Positions 25,005 through 34,061 of a DNA stretch of 40,840 nt are shown piece by piece. Made by a program: the position numbers and the translations under genes. The first letter of the stretch is position 1. Every line of letters begins with the position of its first letter. Origin of the DNA: DAOTTY01 sp034437575 (GTDB taxonomy: Bacteria > Chloroflexota > Anaerolineae > Aggregatilineales > Phototrophicaceae); contig DAOTTY010000003.1 of NCBI GenBank assembly GCA_034437575.1, positions 1 to 40,840 on the forward strand, in the 5' to 3' direction. The notes beneath the pieces are model-generated. The model made no database searches and was not told the origin of the DNA. It saw only the letters and a list, made by a program, of their open reading frames with translations.

Positions 25005-26900
25005 TCAGCGGCGAGCTGCACCCACCCCTGTACTTTCCAAATGGCGGCTAATTGACGCCACTGCAAGGCTTACAACCAGGTAAACGAGGCCCACGAACAA
25101 GTACGCTTCTCGCTGGAATGAGCGGTACTGTTGTTGACCGTTGACGATTAACTCCACAATACCAAGTAGTTCAAACAGGCCCACAATCGAAACCAGCGTT
25201 GTGTCCTGGAACAGGCTCACGACCTGGCTCATCAATGCGGGGATCACCGCACGGATGGCCTGGGGCATGGTAATCAACCAGGTAACATATGCAGGTTGCA
25301 AACCGAGCGCCTGTGCGGCCTCCATTTGGCCTTTAGGCACAATCTGCAAACCACCACGAATGATCTCTGCCATATACGCACCAGAAAATAGCGACAGACC
25401 GATCATCATGCGGGGGGCGAGTTCAATCGCACCACTGCCAGAGATGAAAAATGGCAGAATGAGCTTGGCGAAAAACAAAATCGTAATCAGCGGCACACCG
25501 CGAACAATCTCAATGAAGATTGTGCAAAAGGTGCTTACCATCACCAATCGCTTGTTCGCACGGCCTAGTGCCAACAAAACACCGATGGGGAAAGCCGCTA
25601 CCATTGGAATCGCCGTGAGGACCAACGTCAACATCAGCCCGCCCCAGTCCGTCGTAGGGACGAACGGCAGTAAGCTACCGTCACCGCGTACCCCGCGCAG
25701 CACCATGTAACTAACTGGCATTAGCAGCAACCACACCCCCAAGATAATACTGTTACTCAGCTTGACACGCTGGCGTGGTTGCCGCTTGAGCAGATAGCCA
25801 ATTACCCCACCGACAAATGCGACAGCAGCGGCGATCAAAGACGGCACAACAATAGCACGAAAGAACGGGCTTACCTGTAACGTAAAGTAGTCAAACAGGT
25901 CACGCGATCCTTCGTAACGTAGGGCGCGTTGGGCAACTTCGGTCGTGCAGTCCGTGCCACCATCAGGGCAGGGCAGCGAGATTGGCTCACCATAGCGCTC
26001 AATTCTACGCTCAACCGCAGCGGTTTGGGTGGTGTAGGTTTCCACACCATCCAGGCGAATCCACGCATAGCCGACCTCACCTGCTTCTATATTATTCGTG
26101 ACGATGCCGTACCAGCCCGTTTCTGGCAATACAAAGCTAAACGACTCTTCTGGTGAATCTGGCGTGGAAGTGAGCGTTTCGAGCGTATTGCCTGCTGCAT
26201 CCACAAGTGCGACTGAAAAAGCAAGGTCATACGCACTCAAATCCAGTGAGTCCGTGCGTAAGCCCTGCCGTATCTCACTCCAAATAGACCGCGAATTTGT
26301 CGCCCCTGGTGTGCTTTCAATAAAGCCTGTGAAGGTTTCGGCGTCCGGGTCAGCGTCGCGACTGGTCAACTGTTCGATGGTTACACTAACCCGTTGCCCC
26401 TCATCACCTACAAACCGCATCGGGGGTACGTTGGCCTGCGGTGACACAATAAACCGCACTGGTGGGGGAGGGAACGCTTGCGAAATAAGCGGCACAAATA
26501 TCAACACAGCTAGCACGATGATAATCGTAATAAACACCGGGCGCGGCACTGACCCCCAAAAAGTGATGCTTATCCCACTCAAAAACGTGAGCGCCGCTGC
26601 TATCATTGAAATACGCCACAACTCATCGGTGTCATATTGCCCAATCAATAGCAGGCGCAGGTTGTTGTTTACAACCGTCCACTCGGCATTAAATATGGCC
26701 CAGTTCAGTGCTGAACCCAAAAACCACACAATCCCAACACCAGTCAGCACCGTTGCGATGGAATTCGCCCGACTGCTGAACAAATTCTCTCGCAACCAGC
26801 CTATCACGCCAACCGTATTGGCAGGGGGTTTGCGCGGCTGCGGTGCCTCTTTCGGTGCGACAAAGATCAGGTCCTGTTGGCGCTGTGGAAAGTCGGTCAT
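25005..26900 (-). CDS. aapM: Amino-acid ABC permease AapM-like, with large extracytoplasmic domain
   Basis: 631 residues, against about 380 for typical AapM. Three helices (about 48-68, 97-116 and 121-140) lead into an exported, beta-rich domain (about 143-343). Its ETGWYGIVTNN and GYAWIRLDG strands recall pre-peptidase C-terminal-like sandwiches. After two more helices the permease domain runs from about 420 to 620, with FIEIVRGVPLITILF and the EAA loop EAAQALGL (527-534). The frame is intact. It overlaps aapQ by 4 bases (ATGA). The exported domain has no assigned role. Confidence 0.9.
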   Translation of the reverse strand: MTDFPQRQQDLIFVAPKEAPQPRKPPANTVGVIGWLRENLFSSRANSIATVLTGVGIVWFLGSALNWAIFNAEWTVVNNNLRLLLIGQYDTDELWRISMIAAALTFLSGISITFWGSVPRPVFITIIIVLAVLIFVPLISQAFPPPPVRFIVSPQANVPPMRFVGDEGQRVSVTIEQLTSRDADPDAETFTGFIESTPGATNSRSIWSEIRQGLRTDSLDLSAYDLAFSVALVDAAGNTLETLTSTPDSPEESFSFVLPETGWYGIVTNNIEAGEVGYAWIRLDGVETYTTQTAAVERRIERYGEPISLPCPDGGTDCTTEVAQRALRYEGSRDLFDYFTLQVSPFFRAIVVPSLIAAAVAFVGGVIGYLLKRQPRQRVKLSNSIILGVWLLLMPVSYMVLRGVRGDGSLLPFVPTTDWGGLMLTLVLTAIPMVAAFPIGVLLALGRANKRLVMVSTFCTIFIEIVRGVPLITILFFAKLILPFFISGSGAIELAPRMMIGLSLFSGAYMAEIIRGGLQIVPKGQMEAAQALGLQPAYVTWLITMPQAIRAVIPALMSQVVSLFQDTTLVSIVGLFELLGIVELIVNGQQQYRSFQREAYLFVGLVYLVVSLAVASISRHLESTGVGAARR

Positions 26901-28438
26901 CGCGTTTTCAGCCTCAATGAATTATTAAAGATGTTCATGATAAGCGAGATAAACAAGCTTACCGACAAATACACCACCAGAATAACCACGAAAATTACAA
27001 CGGACTGGCCAGACTGGTTGATAGAGATATTGGCTACACCAAACAGGTCAGTAAACCCGATGGCCAGGCCCAAACTTGAATTCTTCGCCAGGTTCACGTA
27101 CTGGTTCGTGAGTGGAGGCACAGCCAGGCGCAAAGCCTGCGGCAGAACGACATTGTTTAGCGTTTGCATGTTCCGCAGCCCAAGCGCCCGCGATGCTTCC
27201 AACTGGCCCCTGGGAACAGACTGTATGCCCGCCCGAACAATATCCGCAATGTAAGCTGAGGTGTAGGTCGTCAGGCCCAAAAACAGGCCGGTGTACTCAC
27301 CAGAAAGCGACCCACCGCCCGAAAAGTTAAACCGGCTGATCTCCGGGATGTCGAACAAAATTGGTGTGCCACCAATCACAAACGCCAGCGCCAAGCCCGC
27401 CAGCCCAAACGCACCCGTGATCGCCAGGAAATAAGAAAGGCCGTGGGCAGGCTGCCCCGTCTGCTCGTTAACACGCAAGCGCCAACGCCATGCAAGGATG
27501 CCAATGACAAACCCGCTGGCCAGCGCCCAATAGAGGTAACCGGATGTGGGCGTGCCAACCAGTGCGGGGAAGTAAAAACCACGACTGCTCAAGTAGAACG
27601 TGTCAAACAGGGAGAGTGCGTCATCAGGGCGCGACGGTAGCAACCTGATAACGCCGTTGTAAGCGAAAAACAACTGCACCAGCAGCGGCGTATTACGGAA
27701 GACTTCAACCCAACCGAATGACACATTCCTCACCAGCCAATTGTTCGATAACAGACCAATGCCTAGCAGCGCACCGAAAACTGTCGAAGAAACCAACCCA
27801 AGCCATATCACCCGCAGTGTGTTGACGAAACCAACCGCCAACGCACGAAAGTACGTGTCTGGAGCGAAGATAGGGATGTTGTAGATACGCTCGCCTACCA
27901 GCGGAATATTAAGTAAGAACTGTAAGTCAGCACGTGGGTCGGGGCCTTCAGAAACCTCCGTACCGAAGTCACGCGACAGCACATTGAAGTTGATCGTAAG
28001 GCCGCTCTCTGCAAGGTTTATCCGCAGGTTGAAAATCAGCAGGGCCAGTGTCGCCAACACCAAAAACACAAAAAATAGCTGGATCGCTTCTTGGATGGTG
28101 GCTAAGTCGCGGTAGAAAGGAATGCGCGTGCGATTCGCCCGAACGGCTGTATTTGCAACAGTCATGATGCCCAACGGCAAGACGGAAACAATGCCAAACC
28201 AGATCGCAAGCAATAACGTAGGCACACCCTCTCCGATGACAGAGCGAATTGGCACCCAAAAGATAATAACAAGCAGCACATAAATAAAAAAACCGGTGAT
28301 GATAAATGTCGGGGTCTTAACGAACCGCTCCAGGATAGATTCCTGAATCGGTTTTGCACGGCTCGTGCTTAGATCATTCGTTTGTAAAACGAAAAGTTCG
28401 CCATTCCTGGAGGACGGGGGCTGTGCCTGGTCGCTCAT
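26897..28438 (-). CDS. aapQ: Amino-acid ABC permease AapQ-like
   Basis: 513 residues, longer than usual (about 400). Extra N-terminal helices (about 44-62, 72-95 and 118-137) precede the permease domain. The domain starts at FVNTLRVIWLGLVSS (204-218) and is split, as in other AapQ, by a long segment (about 262-380) before the C-terminal half. The EAA loop EASRALGLRNMQTLNNVVLP lies at 414-433. CGGAG lies about 9 bases before the ATG. A palindrome (28458-28472) lies just upstream. Confidence 0.93.
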   Translation of the reverse strand: MSDQAQPPSSRNGELFVLQTNDLSTSRAKPIQESILERFVKTPTFIITGFFIYVLLVIIFWVPIRSVIGEGVPTLLLAIWFGIVSVLPLGIMTVANTAVRANRTRIPFYRDLATIQEAIQLFFVFLVLATLALLIFNLRINLAESGLTINFNVLSRDFGTEVSEGPDPRADLQFLLNIPLVGERIYNIPIFAPDTYFRALAVGFVNTLRVIWLGLVSSTVFGALLGIGLLSNNWLVRNVSFGWVEVFRNTPLLVQLFFAYNGVIRLLPSRPDDALSLFDTFYLSSRGFYFPALVGTPTSGYLYWALASGFVIGILAWRWRLRVNEQTGQPAHGLSYFLAITGAFGLAGLALAFVIGGTPILFDIPEISRFNFSGGGSLSGEYTGLFLGLTTYTSAYIADIVRAGIQSVPRGQLEASRALGLRNMQTLNNVVLPQALRLAVPPLTNQYVNLAKNSSLGLAIGFTDLFGVANISINQSGQSVVIFVVILVVYLSVSLFISLIMNIFNNSLRLKTR

Positions 28439-28457
28439 GCTGTGTCACTCCGCACAG

Positions 28458-28472
28458 ATTAATGCCATTAAT
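28458..28472. promoter_or_regulatory. 15-bp palindrome upstream of aapQ
   Basis: ATTAATG-C-CATTAAT, a perfect 7-1-7 dyad 20 bases upstream of the aapQ start and about 75 bases after the aapJ stop. It could be a protein-binding site or an mRNA element that tunes receptor-to-permease ratio. No regulator can be named. Confidence 0.4.
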
Positions 28473-28544
28473 GAACAAATCCACCCAGGCAGCGACAAGC
28501 CACCTGAGCGGAAAGGTTAAATCCTATTAGTGCCTGCTAAAGCC

Positions 28545-29594
28545 CTAGCGCCACGCCGGAGCGTAGATTAGACCACCGTTAAGGTAGGAAGCGTTCAGCG
28601 ACCCCTCACGGGTAATGCCCAGCGGCGTCAGGTGACGCTCGTAAATCTCACCGTAATTGCCAACCGCGCTAATCACATTCGCGGCAAAGTCGTCGCTCAG
28701 GCCGATGAAAGACCCCAGGCCACCCTCTTCACCCACAAAGCGCTGGATGTTCGGGTCATCCATGCCCATGAAATCACCAATGTTTTCAGAGGTAACGCCC
28801 AGTTCCTCGGCATAGAAGGTTGCGAAAACCGTCCATGTAATCACATCACCCCATTGGCCGTCGCCCTCGATCCACATCGGGCCAAGCGGCTCTTTAGACA
28901 GCGTGTCCGGCAGGATGGTGTATAAGCTCGGGTCTTCAGCAGAGGAACGCAGCGCGGCAAGCTGGCTTTTGTCGCTGGTCAGCACGTCGCAGGTACCTTC
29001 AACGAAAGCCGTCATGGAGTCAGCAGATGTTTCCAGCGGCACCAGCTCGAAATCAAAGCCCAGGCTGTTCATCGTGTCAGAGATGTTCAACTCAGTCGTT
29101 GTACCAGACTGCGTGCAAATACGAGCGCCATCCAGGTCATTCACCGAGGAAACGCCCAGGTCAAGCGGAACCATCAGGCCCTGGCCGTCATAAAACGTTA
29201 CAGTGATGAAATCCCCAGAGAGGTCGGTGTCGCGGCTGAACGTCCAAGTTGTGTTACGGAAAAGCACATCAACCTGGCCAGTCTGCAATGCGGTGAAGCG
29301 CTCAGCAGCGGTCAGCGGTACAAACTCAAGATTCTCCTCAGTAACCTCACCAAAGATGGCAGCGGTCAGGGCACGGCAGTAGTCCGCGTCGAAGCCGCTC
29401 ACTTCGCCAGAGTCCGGGTCGATGAACGAGAAACCGGGCAGGGTACCGCTAACGCCACAGTTCAACGTACCGCGCTCGATAACTTCTGCCAGCTTACCCG
29501 TAGGCTCAGCCTGGGCACCCACGATACCACTAACAGAAAGAACCAGCGCAAAGGCTGTTACGAAGATGGCAAATACCTTAGTGCGACTTGTCAT
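28545..29594 (-). CDS. aapJ: Amino-acid ABC transporter solute-binding protein
   Basis: 349 residues, general L-amino-acid / glutamate-type receptor (AapJ/BztA family). Signal peptide at 1-27 ending VGAQA, without lipobox cysteine. Family blocks: RGTLNCGVSGTLPGFS, SGFDADYCRALTAAIFG, FTALQTGQVDVLFRNTTWT, SGTTTELNISD and a C-terminal YGEIYERHL. AGGAG lies 6 bases before the ATG. First gene of the aapJQMP operon. Confidence 0.95.
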   Translation of the reverse strand: MTSRTKVFAIFVTAFALVLSVSGIVGAQAEPTGKLAEVIERGTLNCGVSGTLPGFSFIDPDSGEVSGFDADYCRALTAAIFGEVTEENLEFVPLTAAERFTALQTGQVDVLFRNTTWTFSRDTDLSGDFITVTFYDGQGLMVPLDLGVSSVNDLDGARICTQSGTTTELNISDTMNSLGFDFELVPLETSADSMTAFVEGTCDVLTSDKSQLAALRSSAEDPSLYTILPDTLSKEPLGPMWIEGDGQWGDVITWTVFATFYAEELGVTSENIGDFMGMDDPNIQRFVGEEGGLGSFIGLSDDFAANVISAVGNYGEIYERHLTPLGITREGSLNASYLNGGLIYAPAWR

Positions 29595-29623
29595 GAAACT
29601 CTCCTATGTTGTATTAGGTTTTA

Positions 29624-29680
29624 AAGTACATGCTATCTGTACTTCGCGGGAGTTTAACACACCGTCGAAGGGCAATCCAA
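29624..29680 (-). promoter_or_regulatory. aapJ promoter with operator-like inverted repeat
   Basis: On the minus strand: TTGGAT (29680-29675), an 18-base spacer and TAAACT (29656-29651). The expected start of transcription falls on a perfect inverted repeat AAGTACA (29624-29630) / TGTACTT (29638-29644) with a 7-base gap. A dyad across the start site is a typical repressor position. Confidence 0.5.
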
Positions 29681-29731
29681 ATGCACAAGCTCACAAAGTT
29701 CATTTCTCATTCATTGTGCGAATTATTCATA

Positions 29732-30898
29732 TCAGTCATTAAGGTTGCCAGGTTGCTTCCTTGTTTGCGTCACATCATCTTCTGGCGTAGCAATAGGCAA
29801 GCTAATGTTCACCCGGGTATGGCTTTCTAATTTGCTTTCAATGTGCCAGCGTCCACCGTGAAGATCAATGAGACGCATAGCGATAACCATACCAATGCCC
29901 ACTCCCTGCTGCTCCAATTTTAGCCGGCGGAACTGCATGTAGGCCCCAATAGACTGAATGTCTTCTGCGGACATGCCGCGCCCTTCATCAGCAATAGCAA
30001 TCGTCATGAACTGCTCCCGCACCCGCTCCATAGAAATGACAACGGGTGTCCCTGTTTTGGAAAACTTAAATGCGTTGTCAATTAGCTCATTTGCAATTCT
30101 AGCCAGATAAACGCCATCTATCGCCAGGGATGTCATCGAATCGTCTAGGTTCAAATACAGGTCAGACGGGCGTTCATATCGAGCAGCCCGTTCACGGGCG
30201 ACCTGTTCCACAATTGTCATTGGGAAGTCTGTATGACCTTCTCGCAGCTCAGCCGCTCGCTCCGGTTCGGCGACCATCGCTTCCAACGTCGCATAAGCAA
30301 TGTAGTTCTCGATTAATCGATAAAGCCGCTTTGACGACGTGTTAATGTTATACGCCATCTCATGAATCTGGTCAGGCGTCAGCGTTTGGGCATCAGCCAT
30401 CAACAACTCTGAAAAGCCCAGCACAGCGTTGAGGGGCGTTCGCAACTCATGGGGGAGCGCCAGCACAATGTTCTGGCGCAACTGATCCATCTGCTCTTGT
30501 GTTTGCCGCTTAGCGCTTTGACTGCGGGCTAAGCGTGTATACACTGCGGATAGTAGCTCCTCCGCAGTAAAGGGTTTCATCAGATAATCGTCGGCCCCTA
30601 ACTGCATACCGGCTCGCATATCGTCGCGGCGCGTGCGTGCCGTCAAAAAAATGAACGGGACATGGGCCGTCTGTGGGTTCGAGCGCACATGATCCAGAAC
30701 AGAGTAACCATCCATAACCGGCATTCGAATATCACACACAATCAAGTCTGGCAGTTCAGCGGCAATCGCCTCTACCCCTGCCTGGCCATTTTCCGCCGAA
30801 CGAACGTCAAAGCCTTCTAGCGATAACATTTCAACGATGTCTGACAGTAAAGGTTCGCTGTCTTCTATTACCAGTAGCTTCGTCGCATCATGTTTCAT
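29732..30898 (-). CDS. Hybrid REC-histidine kinase
   Basis: 388 residues, soluble two-component protein. N-terminal receiver domain with acidic pair E12/D13, phosphoacceptor D56 in VCDIRMP and Lys108 in MKPF. A short helix leads to the HisKA domain with H150 in LPHELRTPLN. The HATPase domain has NELIDNAFKF (N-box), DEGRGM (G1) and GVGIGMVIA (G2). There is no membrane helix or sensor domain, so the input is likely phosphorylation of the receiver. It begins 19 bases after uppP, and its output partner is not evident. Confidence 0.93.
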   Translation of the reverse strand: MKHDATKLLVIEDSEPLLSDIVEMLSLEGFDVRSAENGQAGVEAIAAELPDLIVCDIRMPVMDGYSVLDHVRSNPQTAHVPFIFLTARTRRDDMRAGMQLGADDYLMKPFTAEELLSAVYTRLARSQSAKRQTQEQMDQLRQNIVLALPHELRTPLNAVLGFSELLMADAQTLTPDQIHEMAYNINTSSKRLYRLIENYIAYATLEAMVAEPERAAELREGHTDFPMTIVEQVARERAARYERPSDLYLNLDDSMTSLAIDGVYLARIANELIDNAFKFSKTGTPVVISMERVREQFMTIAIADEGRGMSAEDIQSIGAYMQFRRLKLEQQGVGIGMVIAMRLIDLHGGRWHIESKLESHTRVNISLPIATPEDDVTQTRKQPGNLND

Positions 30899-30917
30899 TT
30901 AAGTTCACAGCATCATT

Positions 30918-31718
30918 TCACATAAATACGATCAAGATAACAACGCCTATCAGTATACGATAATATCCAAATATGACAAATGAATGCTTCGAAACGTATC
31001 GTAATAGCCAACCTATCGAAAACCAGGCCACCACTCCAGAAACGACCGCACCAGCCCCAATGTACAAAATAGCTCCGGGTGACAAACGATTCAAATTCGT
31101 CATCAGTTCAAACAACGTTGCCAGGCCCAGCGTGGGTATGGCCAGGTAAAACGAGAATTGCGTCGCCGTGCTTCTGTCTAGCCCGGTCACCAGGCCACCA
31201 ATAATTGACGCGCCCGACCGTGAAACCCCCGGTACAAGTGCTAGCGTTTGGAACAGGCCAATCGCCAGGGCCTGGCCTGGCGAAATTGCCCCAAGGTCCG
31301 TTATGAGGTGGGGGTGGTTATCTAGATTGAATCGCTCTACCGCCAAAAAAACAAGGCCGCCGCCGATAAGTGCCAGACCTACCGTCACAGGCTGAAAGAG
31401 AATCTCCGTGATAAAATTCTGGAAGAACAGGCCCAGAATAGCCGCAGGGATAAACGCAATCACGATACCAAACCACAATCGCTGCGTACTGCGATCTGTG
31501 CGAACTGAGCGGGCCTGCTGGATAAGATCAGCCCAGTAGAACGCAACCACCGCAACCACCGCACCCAGTTGAATCACAATCTCAAATGTCGCCTTTAACG
31601 CTTCAGGTAGTTTAATAAGTTCTCCCACTACAATGAGATGCCCCGTTGATGAGATGGGCAAAAACTCTGTAACGCCTTCAACAACGCCCATCACAACCAC
31701 AATTAACCAATCCGGCAT
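30918..31718 (-). CDS. uppP: Undecaprenyl-diphosphatase
   Basis: 266 residues, integral membrane phosphatase that recycles undecaprenyl diphosphate for cell-wall synthesis (BacA/UppP). Active-site blocks EGVTEFLPISSTGHL (14-28) and PGVSRSG (163-169, Arg167) are present, with about eight helices. Start at ATG 31718 has AGGAC just upstream. An in-frame start at 31817 would overlap crcB without reason. It lies 8 bases after crcB. Confidence 0.95.
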   Translation of the reverse strand: MPDWLIVVVMGVVEGVTEFLPISSTGHLIVVGELIKLPEALKATFEIVIQLGAVVAVVAFYWADLIQQARSVRTDRSTQRLWFGIVIAFIPAAILGLFFQNFITEILFQPVTVGLALIGGGLVFLAVERFNLDNHPHLITDLGAISPGQALAIGLFQTLALVPGVSRSGASIIGGLVTGLDRSTATQFSFYLAIPTLGLATLFELMTNLNRLSPGAILYIGAGAVVSGVVAWFSIGWLLRYVSKHSFVIFGYYRILIGVVILIVFM

Positions 31719-31726
31719 AAATAGTC

Positions 31727-32116
31727 CTAATTTGGTTGGCTCAACCTGATACCGATAAGCACACCCAACAAACAAGCGGCATTGGTGCCGACAATGTACA
31801 TAGCAGCACCGCCCCAATGCCCATCACGAGCTAGGGCAATGCCCTCATTCGCAAACGTAGAAAATGTTGTGTAAGACCCCAAAAAACCCGTTGCGAGGAA
31901 CAACCCCACACCTTGAGGTAGGTCTACATTGCGCCCTGCCCACACGATAAACACGGCCAGCAGCAGGGAACCGGTAAAGTTGACGAACAACGTCCCAGCA
32001 ATTGACTGAGACGACCACCTTACTAGCAGCAAACCTAGCCAGTAACGGCAGTTCGCACCTAAAAAACCACCCAACCCCACCAGCAGGATGCGAGTTAAGC
32101 CCATCTGGAAGCCCAA
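31727..32116 (-). CDS. crcB: Fluoride channel CrcB/Fluc
   Basis: 129 residues, dimeric fluoride exporter with four helices. Family motifs: GGFLGANCRYWLG (16-28), LFVNFTGS (43-50, with the pore Asn46) and GFLGSYTTFSTF (77-88). A TTG start at 32116 has AAAGG 6 bases upstream. ATG 32104 is in frame but 18 bases from that site. No fluoride riboswitch is recognisable in the 80-base leader, only a 6-bp hairpin GAGTGT/ACACTC (32156-32175). It sits between the SDR gene and uppP on the same strand. Confidence 0.93.
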   Translation of the reverse strand: MGFQMGLTRILLVGLGGFLGANCRYWLGLLLVRWSSQSIAGTLFVNFTGSLLLAVFIVWAGRNVDLPQGVGLFLATGFLGSYTTFSTFANEGIALARDGHWGGAAMYIVGTNAACLLGVLIGIRLSQPN

Positions 32117-32196
32117 TCGAAACCTTTGCCTTACGCGCTACTTTTTGATCGCGCAGAGTGTAGACCAAAACACTCCGAAACTCAATTGGGCTAAGT

Positions 32197-32979
32197 TTAC
32201 ACTGAGCGCATTAACCCGCCGTCAACGCGCAGGGTGGCCCCAGTGATGTAAGCAGAGGCGGGAGACAGAAGGAACGCCCCGGCCTGCCCAAAATCGTCAA
32301 TGGTGCCCAGCCGCCCCAGCGGGATTTTGCTCACCGCAGCGGCCCGTGCTTCCTCAAATGTGATCCCGCGCTGATCCGCCACACCCTGGTCAAGCTGTGC
32401 CACCCGGTCGGTATCAATACGGCCCGGCACCAAATTATTCACCCGAATGCCATCAGCAGCAAGTTCGTCCGCCAGCGTTTTGACCAGCCCAACCACGCCC
32501 GCTCGCATCACCGTCGAAAGCCCTAACCGCTCAATCGGTTCTTTGACCGAAGATGACGTTACCGTGAGAATTGAGCCACCGTCCGTCATATACGGGATAA
32601 CCATACGAATCATCCGCACGCTGCTAAGCAGCGTCAGTTCAAATGCAGCCTGCCACTGCTCATCAGTGATCTCTTTAAAGTACGCAGCGGGTGGCCCACC
32701 CGCGTTGACTAACAGCGCATCTACCTTGCCCCACTTATTCACCGTCCGCTGGCACCAGTTATCCAGTTGGGTCGCATCCGTCACGTCACAGGCCGTAGCC
32801 AGGGTTTCAGCACCTGTTTCGCTAGCCAGCGTCTCTGTAGCACGGTCAATATTGTCTTGTGTGCGGCTGCACATCGAAACATGAGCGCCGTTGGCTGCCA
32901 ATGCCCGCGCCACACCGTAGCCCAGCCCCTTACTAGACGCCGCGACCATAGCTACTTTGTTATGCAACCCTAAATTCAT
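32197..32979 (-). CDS. SDR-family protein with altered catalytic residues
   Basis: 260 residues, Rossmann-fold short-chain dehydrogenase/reductase relative. The nucleotide-binding turn reads AASSKGLG rather than TGxxxGxG. NAGGPP (92-97) replaces NNAG. The catalytic YxxxK is replaced by S155-T-V-M-R159 (LSTVMRAGVVGLVK). The C-terminus has VDGGLMRSV. This matches a known divergent group annotated as BKR-like SDR-like (cd05344, from memory), so a standard ketoreductase function should not be assumed. AGGAG lies 8 bases before ATG 32979; a GTG just before it is possible. Confidence 0.88.
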   Translation of the reverse strand: MNLGLHNKVAMVAASSKGLGYGVARALAANGAHVSMCSRTQDNIDRATETLASETGAETLATACDVTDATQLDNWCQRTVNKWGKVDALLVNAGGPPAAYFKEITDEQWQAAFELTLLSSVRMIRMVIPYMTDGGSILTVTSSSVKEPIERLGLSTVMRAGVVGLVKTLADELAADGIRVNNLVPGRIDTDRVAQLDQGVADQRGITFEEARAAAVSKIPLGRLGTIDDFGQAGAFLLSPASAYITGATLRVDGGLMRSV

Positions 32980-33171
32980 CACAAAATCTCCTTGTTTAAT
33001 TCGGGTGTGGCTATTTTACAGTCAGGCCGCGAGCGCATCTATATCCGGGGTAGAAGATTCCTCACCACAGCGATTGCATCGCCTCCCCATGATCGCAATT
33101 GATCTGCTCGGCGCAGCCAGTTTGGTGTTTGAGTAAAATGATACTACTTATCAACTTATGCCTAGCAGTCC

Positions 33172-34023
33172 CTAATATCCGCGCCGCAGGAAGTTCAATA
33201 CAGCCTGGTTGAATGCCTGCGGCTTTTCCCGGTTGGGCCAGTGCCCGCACAGCAAAATCACCTGAAGTTTGCCGTTAGGGAGCGCCTTCGCCGCCCGACG
33301 CGGCCACTTGAGCGGAATAGATGGGTCAAATTGGCCATGGATGAGCAGTGTTGGCGTATGCAGGCTATCTAGCAGCGGGTAGTAATTGGTGACTGTGCCA
33401 CTGGATGTGACCTCACTACTCAGCCATTCATAAAATAGCTCTAGCCGAATACTCTCCTCTGCATCGACCAGCACCTCCTGACGTAATGCCAATCGGTTGA
33501 AGTAAATCGCTGCCAACCCCGACCACAACAGCAGTCTGTTGGCGCGGGGCACACGCCACGCCAACTTTTGCACACGTTCTGGTGCTTGCAGTGCCAGATA
33601 AGAGAAAATTTGCACTGGCACGCTGTCCTGAATACCGTAGGTATCTACGAGGATGAGGCGTGTTACGCACTCACGGTGAGCAAGCGTGTAGCCGAGTGCT
33701 GTCGCCCCACCCATCGACAGGCCCAACAGGGCAAACTGATCCAACCCCACCGCGTTGATGAAAGCCGCCAATGTGTCTAAAAGGAAGGGTGTTGTGTAGG
33801 TGGTATCTGGATTAGGTGGGTCACTGTGACCATAACCGGGTAAATCAAGCGCGTAAACATGATGCGTGGCGGCCAGTGGCGCAATCAGGTGCCGCCACGC
33901 AATCTTCGCAGAGTCAATGCCGCCGCCGTGCAGCAGCACAATCACCGGGTCACCTGACTGACCCGCTTCGTAGTAGTGAAGTTTCAGTCCGTTTGCGTCA
34001 ATGAATGCACTGTCTGCCTGCAT
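33172..34023 (-). CDS. Alpha/beta hydrolase
   Basis: 283 residues, cytoplasmic, no signal peptide. Oxyanion HGGG (32-35), nucleophile Ser103 in GLSMGG, Asp233 in HGQFD and His261 in LCGHWPNREKP complete a catalytic triad. Closest in style to meta-cleavage/epoxide-type hydrolases; the substrate is unknown. Ribosome binding site GAGAGG is about 11 bases upstream. The 192-base gap to the SDR gene holds no gene. Confidence 0.88.
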   Translation of the reverse strand: MQADSAFIDANGLKLHYYEAGQSGDPVIVLLHGGGIDSAKIAWRHLIAPLAATHHVYALDLPGYGHSDPPNPDTTYTTPFLLDTLAAFINAVGLDQFALLGLSMGGATALGYTLAHRECVTRLILVDTYGIQDSVPVQIFSYLALQAPERVQKLAWRVPRANRLLLWSGLAAIYFNRLALRQEVLVDAEESIRLELFYEWLSSEVTSSGTVTNYYPLLDSLHTPTLLIHGQFDPSIPLKWPRRAAKALPNGKLQVILLCGHWPNREKPQAFNQAVLNFLRRGY

Positions 34024-34061
34024 ACATACAAAATCCTCTCGTATGGGGTGCGGTCTATCGC

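Noticed and set aside
26098..26928. A 276-codon plus-strand frame
   Set aside because: Antisense to the aapM gene, low-complexity Ser/Thr composition and no family match.
32117..32196. Possible fluoride riboswitch before crcB
   Set aside because: The conserved riboswitch core could not be found; only a simple 6-bp hairpin is present.
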